A stretch of 64,000 nt of DNA from Paenibacillus sp. HWE-109 (GTDB lineage: Bacteria > Bacillota > Bacilli > Paenibacillales > NBRC-103111). This document shows, in pieces, positions 1 through 9,600 of this stretch. The notes under the pieces are model-generated. The model was not told the origin of the DNA, did not search any database, and saw only the letters and a program-made list of their open reading frames with translations. The DNA lies in assembly GCF_022163125.1 (NCBI RefSeq), contig NZ_CP091881.1:3596001-3660000 (forward strand), given 5' to 3'. Numbering within the stretch: position 1 is the stretch's first letter; every line of letters begins with the position of its first letter. The position numbers and the translations under genes were made by a program.

Positions 1-941
1 TGTTTACGGATAAAAAATTAAAAAAAGAGCTTGACGATCGCAGATTAGGGGTAGCATTCTCTGACTCCTTACTGCTGGATACGACGCTTACCTATGACAA
101 TAAAGGTCAGACGCAAAGTTTTGGCGTCACTCTGAATGGAGAAGTAGTGGACCCCACAGCTGGTTCCTTTTTGGAACTGTCAGCCCATGTACAAGAAGTT
201 CTGCGTGCACAAGTTCAAGATCTTAGAGCCAAACATTACGGCGAATTGCTGCCTTGGGAGGAAGCCAGTTTAATTCTCCCGAAATATAGTAAATTCACGA
301 TTGTCGATGTGGAAAGCGGTCTTAGCTTTGAAGGACAGCGTCGTGCTGGTTCCCATCACGCGGATGTTCAGCCGCTGACCAAAGAAGACTCTGCGACGCT
401 CAAAACCATCTACGGCGGCACCTGGAGCTGGGACCGCCGAGCGGTCCTCGTGAAGCTGAACGGCCGCACGTTGGCTGGCTCCATGCATGGCATGCCGCAT
501 GGCGGAGATGGTATTCCCGGAAATGACTTCGACGGTCATTTCTGCATTCACTTCCTCGGGAGCGTGACGCATGGTTCCCGCTCTATGGACCCGGCGCACC
601 AAGTCATGGTGCACCGGGCAGCCGGCTTGCTGATCCCTTACGTCAGCAAGCTCTCGCCCTGGGCGCTGATCGACGTATGGATCAGCGCAGCGAACCAAGG
701 TGACCTGCAGCTGCTGCAGGTCACCACAGGGCAAGAACAGGCGGTGCACGTGCGCAGCATGCGCCGCCTGTCCAAGTTCCCGGAGCTGGACGTAAGCCAG
801 CTCCTGCAGCTCGAGACCGCGGTCAGCGTGACGGCTACGCCGGAACGCGCCTCCGCGGTCGTGAACAGACGCGTGCTCTTTCGCCTCGAAAGAGCCTCGC
901 TGGATGCGCGCTGGTATATCCGCAGCACGGTCATGCAATAA
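1..941 (+). CDS. 5'-truncated protein of unknown function with a conserved His/Cys-rich block
   Basis: The frame is open from the left edge (first full codon at base 3) to the TAA at 939-941, so the true start lies outside the window; about 312 residues are visible. I do not recognise a named family. The middle holds a dense block of probably conserved residues: GTWSWDRRAV, then SMHGMPHGG, then HFCIHFLGSVTHGS with a Cys flanked by His, which looks like a catalytic or metal-binding pocket. Similar blocks occur, as far as I recall, in secreted stalk-domain proteins of Paenibacillus, but this is unverified. The second half (about 400-930) is visibly more GC-rich than the first 300 bases. A strong hairpin follows the stop. 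Confidence 0.7.
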   Translation, partial: FTDKKLKKELDDRRLGVAFSDSLLLDTTLTYDNKGQTQSFGVTLNGEVVDPTAGSFLELSAHVQEVLRAQVQDLRAKHYGELLPWEEASLILPKYSKFTIVDVESGLSFEGQRRAGSHHADVQPLTKEDSATLKTIYGGTWSWDRRAVLVKLNGRTLAGSMHGMPHGGDGIPGNDFDGHFCIHFLGSVTHGSRSMDPAHQVMVHRAAGLLIPYVSKLSPWALIDVWISAANQGDLQLLQVTTGQEQAVHVRSMRRLSKFPELDVSQLLQLETAVSVTATPERASAVVNRRVLFRLERASLDARWYIRSTVMQ

Positions 942-985
942 CCAAAGCCCGGTCCCTCTGCGCTAGACGAGGGACCGGGCTTTGG
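942..985. terminator. bidirectional intrinsic terminator
   Basis: A perfect 17-bp inverted repeat (942-958 with 969-985) with a 10-base loop sits exactly between two convergent genes. It contains the core CCCGGTCCCTC. T-rich sequence follows on the plus side and A-rich sequence on the other, so it can serve both genes. Confidence 0.85.
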
Positions 986-986
986 T

Positions 987-1733
987 TTATTTAACGGTTA
1001 TTTTACCCTTCATAAAATTCTTATGCGGTTCACAGAAGTACGTATACTCCCCGGGGGTTGTCAACGTGATACTTTCGGATTCCCCAGCGCCGAGCAGATT
1101 CGTTTTGAAGCTGCCATTATCGGCAACAGCGTTATGCTTCACTTTATCCTTATTGGTGAAAACAATGGTTGATCCCGCTTCAACCGTCAGATCCCCTTCT
1201 TTAAATGCAAAGCCTTCGATGTTCACATAATACGTCTTGGCTGTGGCTTCGCCAGACACAAGATTAACTGTCCGAGTTGCCTCATCGTAAGCGACTCTTA
1301 CTCCGAACACTTCGGCCAGGAAGCGTGAATGCACGAATGTAGTGCTATTGATAAGCTGCGCTGGTCCAACCATCGTATGCGGGGTACCATCGACATGGGC
1401 TTCACTGGAACCGATTGTCAATTTAACTTCTTTGCCTTCTTTACTTACCGTTACGGTTTGGGTAGCTGCCTCATAGCCTACCTTTAGACCAATCCCTTCT
1501 GCAAATGCGCGATATGGGACGAACAACGCATTATCGACCAAATAAGCTTCATCAACCTGTAGGGGTTTCCCATTCAGCATCAGCTTCATATCGGACTTCA
1601 CCAGCTGAGGGGCATCAGATTGCATGTTCATATCCGCTGCCATACGCATCCCATGCTCCTGCGCAGAAACTGGCAATATTCCCGTTACTAGCAATCCAAT
1701 ACCCAGTACGGCCGCAAACAAACTTTTTTTCAT
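987..1733 (-). CDS. secreted stalk-domain protein with C-terminal cupredoxin domain
   Basis: 248 residues. Residues 1-24 are a signal peptide ending ...PVSAQ. Residues about 48-155 match the copper-amine-oxidase N-terminal-like 'stalk' domain (MLNGKPL, FVPYRAFAEGIGL, then TFVHSRFLAEVFGV), a repeat typical of Paenibacillus surface proteins. Residues 165-248 form a plastocyanin-like fold with the type 1 copper ligands visible: His200, then Cys234-x2-His237-x3-Met241. The family binds copper and moves electrons or senses metal; the partner here is unknown. The ATG has an AGGAGGA box a few bases upstream. It is a lone gene between a convergent neighbour and a DUF1906 gene that reads towards it from upstream. 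Confidence 0.85.
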   Translation of the reverse strand: MKKSLFAAVLGIGLLVTGILPVSAQEHGMRMAADMNMQSDAPQLVKSDMKLMLNGKPLQVDEAYLVDNALFVPYRAFAEGIGLKVGYEAATQTVTVSKEGKEVKLTIGSSEAHVDGTPHTMVGPAQLINSTTFVHSRFLAEVFGVRVAYDEATRTVNLVSGEATAKTYYVNIEGFAFKEGDLTVEAGSTIVFTNKDKVKHNAVADNGSFKTNLLGAGESESITLTTPGEYTYFCEPHKNFMKGKITVK

Positions 1734-1813
1734 AATAAAATCCTCCTTATAGTTGTCAATCTACTCTTTAGAGTAAACGGAGCAAAGGAGGATTCGGTTT
1801 ACTTTTTCCGTAA

Positions 1814-2560
1814 TTATTGTTCAGTCTGACCTGAAGCTTTGCGTAATTCATTGGCTAAACGATGAAATTCATCTCTCGCCGCTAGCGAAATGGTAGCCTC
1901 ATAACCAGCAGAAAGAAAAGGAATTATGGCATTTGCATCCTCTGGGCTCAGGGGATAGCTAGGTTCAGGATCAGGAGGTGATATCGTGTTCCACCAGCCT
2001 TCATTTCCGTAAGATTCATCATGATCAATACCAATACCGTGCTCAATCACATCATTCAAATATTGATAGATTTGAATAAACGAAGATTTCTTGCCTCCGC
2101 TCCAAGCGTAGGTTTGCCAATAACGGGAACACGCAGCGGCTTGTTTCACAGCCTCCATTACTGAATACGAACCATATACACCTGTTGTAAATGCTGGCGT
2201 TGCCTCGCTTGCTGCCTTGATATAAGCAATAACCGTGGCCATTTGCGCACTGCTCACGTCAAAATCGACGGCAAAGTAAATACAGGTACCTTCAGGTTGA
2301 CCGACCTGTTTGGCAACTTGTACAGCCGTGGCGCCGTCTGCCAGTCCAGCGCTACGGCCGCCTAGAGCGCGATTTGCAGTTGTTTCGAAGACCGAAACTA
2401 TCTGTAACCCAGCTTTGCTGATGACATCAGCTTCACTCTTCGTCAACGCTTTAAAACCACTAGGGACCAGATATCTAGCTACGAACAAGTAGCCATCCTT
2501 GACGAAAGCAGCGGCAGTTGATACCGTTAAAGGTGTTGAACAATCAAAACCTTTGGTCAC
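1814..2560 (-). CDS. DUF1906 (Rv2525c-like) glycoside-hydrolase-fold protein
   Basis: About 248 residues. The N-terminus KGFDCSTPL, the strand YFAVDFDV and the segment IDHDESYG match the DUF1906 domain, a TIM-barrel related to lysozyme-like glycoside hydrolases and thought to act on cell-wall or surface glycans. The domain covers residues 1-195; a proline-rich linker (PDPEPSYP) leads to a C-terminal helical tail of about 45 residues. No signal peptide is visible, so export is uncertain. I chose the GTG at 2560 because AGGTGA lies 6 bases upstream; a TTG at 2566 would leave no spacing. It is not obviously co-transcribed with its neighbours. Confidence 0.75.
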   Translation of the reverse strand: MTKGFDCSTPLTVSTAAAFVKDGYLFVARYLVPSGFKALTKSEADVISKAGLQIVSVFETTANRALGGRSAGLADGATAVQVAKQVGQPEGTCIYFAVDFDVSSAQMATVIAYIKAASEATPAFTTGVYGSYSVMEAVKQAAACSRYWQTYAWSGGKKSSFIQIYQYLNDVIEHGIGIDHDESYGNEGWWNTISPPDPEPSYPLSPEDANAIIPFLSAGYEATISLAARDEFHRLANELRKASGQTEQ

Positions 2561-2659
2561 TTTCAATCACCTAATTTCTACTAGTTTCATACATTGTATG
2601 CTCGTAGAACTGTACTCGCTACTTATTGCAGGAACTCTGCTCCTACTTACAACAAAAAA

Positions 2660-2683
2660 GGCTCTTTCCACATGGAAAGAGCC
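2660..2683 (-). terminator. intrinsic terminator of the DUF2277 gene
   Basis: A 10-bp stem (GGCTCTTTCC with GGAAAGAGCC) with a 4-base loop lies just after the minus-strand stop codon and is followed on that strand by TTTTTTG. Confidence 0.85.
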
Positions 2684-2689
2684 CCTTCA

Positions 2690-2968
2690 TTATGATTCTT
2701 TTGTACCGAACCTTTTGGCGTTCTTGATCCGGGCACGTTCCAACTCGACTTCACGATTCCGCGGTTCCGCATTTGTCACCAGTGAATCCATCAGTTTCCG
2801 CGCTACAAGCGCGACTTCCTCTACGGCACGTTGGAAAGCCTCTTCATTTGCTTTGGAAGGCTCGGTAAACCCTGAAATTTTACGCACAAATTGCAACGAT
2901 GCCGCGCGTATTTCATCATCTGTTACCACGGGTTCAAAATTAAACAACGGCTTAATGTTTCGGCACAT
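2690..2968 (-). CDS. DUF2277 domain protein
   Basis: 92 residues beginning MCRNIKPLFNFEP, the hallmark start of the DUF2277 family, followed by EIRAASLQFVRKISGFTEPS and a charged C-terminus. The family is small, cytoplasmic and uncharacterised in function. The frame stays open upstream, but the ATG at 2968 fits the family N-terminus and has GAAAGGAA about 7 bases upstream, so the longer 107-residue reading is rejected. The terminator immediately downstream makes it a single-gene unit. Confidence 0.85.
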   Translation of the reverse strand: MCRNIKPLFNFEPVVTDDEIRAASLQFVRKISGFTEPSKANEEAFQRAVEEVALVARKLMDSLVTNAEPRNREVELERARIKNAKRFGTKES

Positions 2969-3013
2969 AAGATATTCCTTTCTTAAAGGCATGATTATGT
3001 CCAGAAATAACAA

Positions 3014-3034
3014 AAACCCTTAAACTAAGGGTTT
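3014..3034 (-). terminator. terminator of the tRNA pair
   Basis: AAACCCTTA and TAAGGGTTT form a 9-bp stem with a 3-base loop, followed on the minus strand by TTTTTG. It lies 9 bases past the 3' end of the second tRNA. Confidence 0.75.
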
Positions 3035-3042
3035 ACTTACTA

Positions 3043-3116
3043 TGGGCCCAGAGGGACTCGAACCCCCGACCAATCGGTTATGAGCCGACCGCTCTAACCA
3101 ACTGAGCTATAGGCCC
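3043..3116 (-). tRNA. tRNA with CAU anticodon (Ile2 or elongator Met)
   Basis: A complete cloverleaf of 74 bases: acceptor stem GGGCCTA with TGGGCCC, D arm AGCTCAGTTGGTTAGAGC, anticodon loop CTCATAA and T arm GGGGGTTCGAGTCCCTC. CCA is not encoded. The anticodon CAT can belong to elongator tRNA-Met or to tRNA-Ile2, whose wobble base is modified to lysidine. The acceptor GGGCCTA is the one I associate with Paenibacillus tRNA-Ile, which favours Ile2, but the sequence alone does not settle it. Confidence 0.9.
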
Positions 3117-3124
3117 TTCTGAAT

Positions 3125-3204
<80 letters not shown>

Positions 3205-3295
3205 TCATTAGCAGTCGCTCAACAGCGACAAAAATAAATATACACTAAGCGCGAGTGCTAAGTCAAGCGTTAATTTTTAGGAGCATTTTTCCGTA

Positions 3296-3460
3296 TCAGG
3301 TGTTGTACCGAACGCCAAATCTTCCCTTTTTGGACTTGTACACTTCAACTTCCTGCGGGCATTCGTACCCATAAATCCACCAATCTTCTTCCATTCTCTT
3401 CGCCAAGCAGCCTGCTTGAAACTTGGAATCATATAATTTAGCCCAATATATCCAATTCAT
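3296..3460 (-). CDS. small hypothetical protein, 54 residues
   Basis: An ORF of 54 codons, rich in Trp and Tyr and with Lys/Glu patches (MNWIYWAKLYDSK at the start, KRMEEDWWIYGYECP in the middle, KSKKGRFGVRYNT at the end). I do not recognise it. The ATG at 3460 is preferred over the one at 3466 because GGAG sits 8 bases upstream of the former and only 2 upstream of the latter. No membrane segment or signal peptide is seen. Good start signal, sensible composition and isolation between terminators support a real gene. Confidence 0.55.
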   Translation of the reverse strand: MNWIYWAKLYDSKFQAGCLAKRMEEDWWIYGYECPQEVEVYKSKKGRFGVRYNT

Positions 3461-3557
3461 CGCCATCACTCCGTTATGTTCAAATCAATACTCCTATCTT
3501 ATCCAATATTAGATTGACTTATGAGCATCCACATGATCCATCCGACTATGACATATC

Positions 3558-3609
3558 AAAAAAGAAAGCCACCTGGGAGCTTTTTGCAAACAAAGCCCAA
3601 GCAGCTTTC
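3558..3609 (-). terminator. terminator of the RND operon
   Basis: On the minus strand GAAAGC-TG-CTTGGG pairs with CCCAGG-TG-GCTTTC around a loop of about 22 bases, and TTTTTT follows. It lies 12 bases past the stop of the 583-residue exoprotein gene. Confidence 0.65.
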
Positions 3610-3620
3610 CTATTATCCGC

Positions 3621-5372
3621 TTACTGTTTGAACGTCGTCAATAGACGTTTCACGATTTCTCCGTATTCATTCGCGAAGGTTTCATACACCTTAACTTGAA
3701 TCGGAAAGTCGAGTTGGTTGGATCTTGCATTCAAATCAATTGTATTCGTGCCATTGTACAAACGGCCTTCGCCTGACAAAGCTTGAACCGCTTTTCCTAC
3801 CGGGTTTCCAACATTATCAAATAGTTCGAAGGAAAGGCTGCTGTTATATTTATCAACTGTCACCTGTTTGTCTGGTTTAATATCCAAATCCAGCTTCAAT
3901 TTGTAATCGTACATCATCGTAGCTTGGAAAATAGCTGTAATCGACCAATCTTTAATCGTAATTTCGTAGGGATAGACGTTCAGGGCTTTTGCTTTAAAAT
4001 CATTCTTCTGAACAGGAACTTTGGCTGTTGCCAGAAGTGATCTGTAAGAGGTTTCTCCGCTTGATTGCTGGCTGTACAGATTCATCTTCAATCCTTCGCC
4101 TGTCTCAGAGGCAGGAAGCGCATAAGAGTAGCTAACGACATAGGAAGCCTTTGGAACGACACTAAGCGCTGTTTGCGCCTGTCTTCTCCCCCCATAGGCG
4201 TATCCGTCTTTGCTGACTAATTCTGTTTGAATTGCTGGAATGGGAATCGGACGATCGCTGTTGTTGGTCAATTTAAATTTGGCAACAGCGGTGTTGAAGC
4301 CATCGTCTTCGTTGCTGGTCACGTGCAATTCTACTAATGATACATCCACATTAGCAGGTACGAATTTATTCGTAGTATCCAATTTAACTGGAGTACCTAA
4401 AGTATAGTCAGGAGCAGGAATCACACCTTGCGTAACAGCTCCGGTTGGCAGCAGGATATTAATGCGCCCTACCCGGTAGGAATCATCAAGGAACTTCCCC
4501 TCACCTAGCGCCACAGAAAACACTTCAGGCGTGACGACATTCAAGCTTGTGAACTCCGTATCCAAATCGGTTGGAATAACCACGTGAATGTATTTTTTCT
4601 CACCTGGATCGAGTGACACCGAAGATTCCGCGCGACTGCCGGAGTAGACACTTCCTTCTGTCTTGCCGTCGATGCCAAAGTTAGGCACGGTTTGACGTTC
4701 CTTGGTTGGATTCACAACTTGAATCTGAACCACCGTAGATACGCCTTTGGCCGTGATTTCCTTATGAATATCCACAGGTATGAAACCAAGTGGCGAGCGC
4801 AGAGAAGGCAGTGTGAATGCTTCTCCCCATTTAAGTATCGCTGACGTTTTGGTTATGTTGCTATCGCTGCCATTCCATACATTGTTTTCATCCACAGTTA
4901 CGGCAAGTAACGTCGTTTCTTTCTTCGGATATACTTCCAAATCGACATCGATGAAGTTAAGTAACGTAAGGGCAACGTCTTCTCCACCGTCCACCACGGT
5001 CATATAGCTGAGTTCCTGTTGACTCTTAGGTTGAACTGATTTGGCGTTTTTGGCACTTGGCTGAAGTGTGTAATCGATCCCTTCTGCCGTATGCACGCGC
5101 AGTTCAAAGTCGGGAACGCGCGTTACTTTACCGCTTGTATTTTTAATCCGGATGACAGCCCCGAGTTTCGTGGAATCCGATTGATGTTCATTCAGGATAC
5201 TTTTAATTTCCACTTCAATTTTATCTGTCAGAGTATAACTCGTAATGACATTCGATGCTGCAATTACAGTCGTACTAGATCCTTCAGCTGCCCATGCCGG
5301 CAAAGAAGCTGTCGTTAAAAGTGCAGTTGATAGAATAATGGTAGCTAGCGATCTTTTCATCGTCTTCTTCAC
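3621..5372 (-). CDS. secreted protein of unknown function, 583 residues (RND operon)
   Basis: Signal peptide at residues 1-29 (MKKTMKRSLATIILSTALL...AWA). The rest is beta-strand rich with several Ig-like segments: LGAVIRIKNTSGKVTRVPDFELRV, VVQIQVVNPTKERQTVPNFGI and AVAKFKLTNNSDRPIPIP share the pattern of a hydrophobic strand, N-x-(T/S) and a VPxF/IPxP turn, so it is probably a tandem array of TRAGP/DUF4352-like beta-sandwiches. The C-terminal part (LNVYPYEITIKDW) matches the 716-residue protein at 10073-12223 (VDLFPYNISINKI). It has no lipobox, LPXTG or membrane anchor. The GTG start has GGAGGAG 6 bases upstream. The 25-base gap to the adaptor gene puts it in the RND operon. Function unknown; a partner or substrate-capturing subunit is my inference. 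Confidence 0.8.
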   Translation of the reverse strand: MKKTMKRSLATIILSTALLTTASLPAWAAEGSSTTVIAASNVITSYTLTDKIEVEIKSILNEHQSDSTKLGAVIRIKNTSGKVTRVPDFELRVHTAEGIDYTLQPSAKNAKSVQPKSQQELSYMTVVDGGEDVALTLLNFIDVDLEVYPKKETTLLAVTVDENNVWNGSDSNITKTSAILKWGEAFTLPSLRSPLGFIPVDIHKEITAKGVSTVVQIQVVNPTKERQTVPNFGIDGKTEGSVYSGSRAESSVSLDPGEKKYIHVVIPTDLDTEFTSLNVVTPEVFSVALGEGKFLDDSYRVGRINILLPTGAVTQGVIPAPDYTLGTPVKLDTTNKFVPANVDVSLVELHVTSNEDDGFNTAVAKFKLTNNSDRPIPIPAIQTELVSKDGYAYGGRRQAQTALSVVPKASYVVSYSYALPASETGEGLKMNLYSQQSSGETSYRSLLATAKVPVQKNDFKAKALNVYPYEITIKDWSITAIFQATMMYDYKLKLDLDIKPDKQVTVDKYNSSLSFELFDNVGNPVGKAVQALSGEGRLYNGTNTIDLNARSNQLDFPIQVKVYETFANEYGEIVKRLLTTFKQ

Positions 5373-5397
5373 TTACTTCTCCTCCTCAAAATGTGGG

Positions 5398-6654
5398 TTA
5401 ATTGCTTACTTTTACTTTATCCTGATCTTTCAATTGATGTTGACCGGAAGTAACGAGCACTTCGCCTTCTTTAACACCAGATATAATTTCTTGATTCGTT
5501 TCATTCAAACGACCCAGTTCCACTTTGCGTTTCTGCACCGTTTCACCATTGAGGATGTAGACGAAGTTGTCTCCGCCTTCACGAACGATACTCAAGCTCG
5601 GCACAACAGGCACTACCTGTTCGTCATCCTTGGTAAGTTCAATTTGCGCTTTGGAGCCGGGTTTCAGCTTACCATCTGGATTGGGAACTTCAAGTTCAAG
5701 ATCATATGATTTCGTTTGACCATTAATGATATCGGATAAATAAATCACCTTTGCACTTGCTTTGGCTGTCACATCCGGAATATAGAAGATCAGCTCACCT
5801 TTACCTCGTACCAGGTTCGCTGATACTTCCGTTAACTGGGATTTAATTTTGATTGGGTTCGTTTGCTGCACTTCGCCAACGCGGCCTCCGGGTGTTAAGG
5901 TTTGCCCAACGGTGATGTTAAGATCAGTAAGAATCCCAGATGCAGGTGCTTTCACTTCCAAATTGTTCAATGACCTCTCGATGCTGCGCGCAGATACCTG
6001 AGCGGCTTCCAGACTTTGCTCAGCTTGGGCAAGCGAGTTCGTCTGCTGCAAAGTTTTCAAGGAACGACGCGCGCTTTCCAAATCCTTCTTCATGTTCGTT
6101 AAGGCTGTTTCCGCTTGCTCCAGCTGAGTTTTCGTTGCTGTACCCAGATCATAATCATTGTGCGCTTTATTGTAGGCTTTCTCCAGATCGTTCACCGCTG
6201 TCTCCAGCTTGGATACGCCGTCTTTGGCATCTGCAATGCCATTGGACGTTTTTTGTTTACCTTCTGAAAGTCCAGCTTGTGCGCCTTTAATGCTAACGTC
6301 ATTCAATTCCTTCTGTATAAGTGCATCGGTTGGATCCAAGCGGAAAATCACTTCCCCCTTCTCCACTTTATCCCCGCGTTTCTTCACAATTTCAATAACT
6401 TCGCCGCCGGATTTAGGAACAATATCCAATTGAACGGACGACAGAACATCTCCAACTTGCTCAATGGGCTCCCCAATTTTTTGCTTGGCGATTTTGGCGG
6501 TTTTAACAACTTTCACCCCTTGTTCAGCGGCTGCCGTCGTCGCGGCAGGGCTAGCTGCCGGTGAAGCGGAACAGCCTGCGACAATCGCCGCGCTTAACAC
6601 GACGATTCCGAATAATTTGGCACTCTGTTTGATCGTAAACAACTGACGTTTCAT
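5398..6654 (-). CDS. RND-type membrane fusion (adaptor) lipoprotein
   Basis: 418 residues. A lipoprotein signal ends AIVAGC with Cys28 as the lipidation site. Residues about 70-100 form the first half of a biotinyl-lipoyl-like domain (DIVPKSGGEVIEIVKKRGDKVEKGEVIFRLD); residues about 110-235 are a long Lys/Glu/Ala-rich coiled-coil hairpin; the second lipoyl half (VKAPASGILTDLNITVGQTL), a beta-barrel and a membrane-proximal domain follow. This is the HlyD/AcrA family, which docks on RND pumps. With no outer membrane expected, it probably reaches into the cell wall. I start at 6654 because AAGGAGA precedes it and the lipoprotein signal then fits; the frame remains open to 6684. 29-base gap to the RND gene. 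Confidence 0.9.
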   Translation of the reverse strand: MKRQLFTIKQSAKLFGIVVLSAAIVAGCSASPAASPAATTAAAEQGVKVVKTAKIAKQKIGEPIEQVGDVLSSVQLDIVPKSGGEVIEIVKKRGDKVEKGEVIFRLDPTDALIQKELNDVSIKGAQAGLSEGKQKTSNGIADAKDGVSKLETAVNDLEKAYNKAHNDYDLGTATKTQLEQAETALTNMKKDLESARRSLKTLQQTNSLAQAEQSLEAAQVSARSIERSLNNLEVKAPASGILTDLNITVGQTLTPGGRVGEVQQTNPIKIKSQLTEVSANLVRGKGELIFYIPDVTAKASAKVIYLSDIINGQTKSYDLELEVPNPDGKLKPGSKAQIELTKDDEQVVPVVPSLSIVREGGDNFVYILNGETVQKRKVELGRLNETNQEIISGVKEGEVLVTSGQHQLKDQDKVKVSN

Positions 6655-6683
6655 ATTCGTTTTCTCCTTTTCACCTATTCGCA

Positions 6684-9600
6684 TTATTGGAGAGCAGATG
6701 TAGCTTGCTCGGATGGTAGACTGGATGTTTTACCTTTGCGTTTGAACCAACGACGATCTCTTTTCTTAAACAGCATCTCATAAATGATAGGGACAATCAC
6801 TAGAGTCAATATCGTTGACGTCGTCAACCCGCCAATAACAACGACGGCCAATCCTTTGGAGATGATCGTTCCCTCGGATAATCCAAGCGCGAGTGGCATG
6901 AGTGCCATGATCGTAGCCCCAGCAGTCATAATGATAGGTCTAAGACGCGTTATTCCAGCTTCTATAAGCGCATCACGGATTTCATAATTTTGTTCTCTAA
7001 GTTGTTGTACGCGATCTACGAGTACGATAGCGTTGGTTACAACGATACCGATTAACATTAAGAACCCGATCAAAGAAGTAACGTTCACCGATTCACGAGT
7101 GACTAGAAGCCCAACGAGCCCTCCAATTGCCGCTAGCGGCAGAGAAAACAGAATGGCGAGCGGTGCTCTGGCATTGCCGAAGGCGATGACCATTACCATA
7201 TAAACGATGAATATGGAAGCAATGATAGCCATGAACATTTCCATAAAGCTTTTGTTGATATCGTCTGTTACCCCTTTCACTTCCTGGGTAACACCTGAGG
7301 GCAGTTCCAGTTTCGCAAGTTCAGCGACAACTTTTTTGCTGACGCCTCCTTTATCCTCACTTAAGATCTTAGCATTAACACTTATGATTTGCTCTTGATT
7401 TGCGCGGCTGATGCTGTTCGGCGAGTCAATTTGTTTTACTTTGGCTATCTCATTCAATTGAACGGTCTGGCCAGTAGGCGCCTTAATCAGGAATGCTTCC
7501 AATTTATCCACTGAATTTTTATATACTGGATTCAGCAAAACTTTTGTCTCATACGTAACGTTATTGAATTTCAAATCGCCAAGTTTCTCTTCTGCAATCC
7601 AACTGTTGACCGTTTGCAAAATTTGCGCTGTAGAAAGCCCGTAACTTCTGGCTTTGTTTTGATCAACTGTAATTTCGACCTCGGTTTTGGAATCACTCAA
7701 GCTGTCTTTAATATCGTTAAGCTCAGGGAACTCCTTCATTTTTTCTTTGACCATTTCTGCTGCAACTTTGAGATAAAGCTGATCGTCGCCTTTAAGTGCG
7801 TATGAAAGATCTCCTCCAGTTGATGTCGGCGGGCCTCCAGTAAACAATTGAATATTGACATCTGATCCTTTTGGCAAAAGTTTCAACATTTCTTCTTTAT
7901 ACGTTTTAGTAGCTGCATCGGAATCTGTCCCTTTGCTGTACTCAAAGAACATCGTTGTTCTATAGGCATATCTGTCGCTGGTTCCGTTATAGCCAATAAG
8001 CGATTCAATGTACTTAAATGAAGTCTCACCAGTCTTATCCTTAAATGACTTCAGATGCGCTTCTATTTCTTTCGTTTTCTCACTCATCATGTCGATGGAG
8101 GTATCCCTCGGCATTTTGATATCAATAGCCCCTTGTTTAACCGTTTCGCTAGCGGGCATAAAGGAAACCGCTAAATTAGGCACAGTGCCGATAATCGAAA
8201 TAACGAACACGACCCCTGCAATGAGCAATGTTTTGATGCGGTTATTTAGCGACCAAATGATGGCATTTTTATATTTCCGTCCCATTGGACCTATGTGCGT
8301 TTCGTCATGCGTCGAAACCTTCTTGCTTTTAAGTACCATGAGCTTTGCCAGCATTGGGATAACCGTTAATGCAACGATTAATGAAGACATTAAAGCGACA
8401 ACAAGTGTAATGGCAAATGGACGGAACACTTCGCCAACAACTCCGCTGACGAACCCAATTGGCCCGAACACGCCAACCGTTGTAATGGTTGAAGAAGTAA
8501 TCGCACTGGACACCTGCTTGGTCGCCAACTTAATCACAGATTCATTTCGTTCCTGTGCTTTTTCCAGTTGACTGTAAATGTTCTCGATAACAACAATACT
8601 ATCGTCCACAACCCGGCCGACTGCGATCGCCATGCCTCCAAGAGTCATAATGTTCAAGGAAATTCCCAAAGGACCCATGACTAACAAGGTAACAAGGATG
8701 GATAATGGGATAGAGACGAGTACAATGAATGTCATACGAATATTACGCAGGAAGAGCAAGATCATTAAAGAGGCGAGTATCGCACCCAATCCGCCTTCTT
8801 GCACCATCCCGTGAATAGACTGTTTGATGTCGTTGGCTGAATTGTAAATAGAATGAAATTTCACACCAGGCAGCGATTGCTCCCATCCCTTAATGAGCTT
8901 ATCAGCACTATCCGCAAACTCAACGGCATTGGCTGCTTTCGTTTTATAGAGCAGAACACCGATAGCCGGTTTATCATCTAATCTGGCGATAAACTTGGAT
9001 TCGCTGATGGCCTCTACTTTGGCAAGCTGCTTGAGCAGAAGCGTGTCGCCGGTTTTCGTTGTAATTTTCAAATTATCCAAATTATAGATCGTATCGAATT
9101 CACTTTTTACCCGAACCATCTGGGAGTTGCCGTTAAAATCAACGGTACCCGCTGGACTGGAAACAAGCGATGCTTTAATTAATTCCGCAACCTCCGAAGG
9201 CGTTAATCCATAGTTATTGATGGCTGGCGCCTCTAACTTGATAGTCAATACGGCATCTTGATTACCGACGGAGTCAACGTGGTCGATCCCCTTTAATCCA
9301 GTAAAGCCAGGAAGAATCGTATCTTTGTAATTCTTATCCAACTCGGTTTGGTTAATGCCCTCTCCGCCGTATACAGCCAAATAGTATACGGGGTCTGATG
9401 CAAACCCGGCTGTTAATACTTTGGGCTTCTCAGCGCCTTGCGGCATCTTTACATTAGCGACCAAACTCTCGACGTCTTTCTTGACGTCTTCCGGCTTCTT
9501 GCTCTGCTCTAACTCTAGTACTATCTGCGAGTAATTATCTTGTGAACTGGACGTTAAATTTTTCAATCCGTCCAAACCAGCTACCGCTTTCTCAAGCGGT

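Noticed and set aside
270..938. 222-codon minus-strand ORF opposite the first gene
   Set aside because: It is a shadow of the GC-rich plus-strand gene, with an Arg/His-rich implausible composition.
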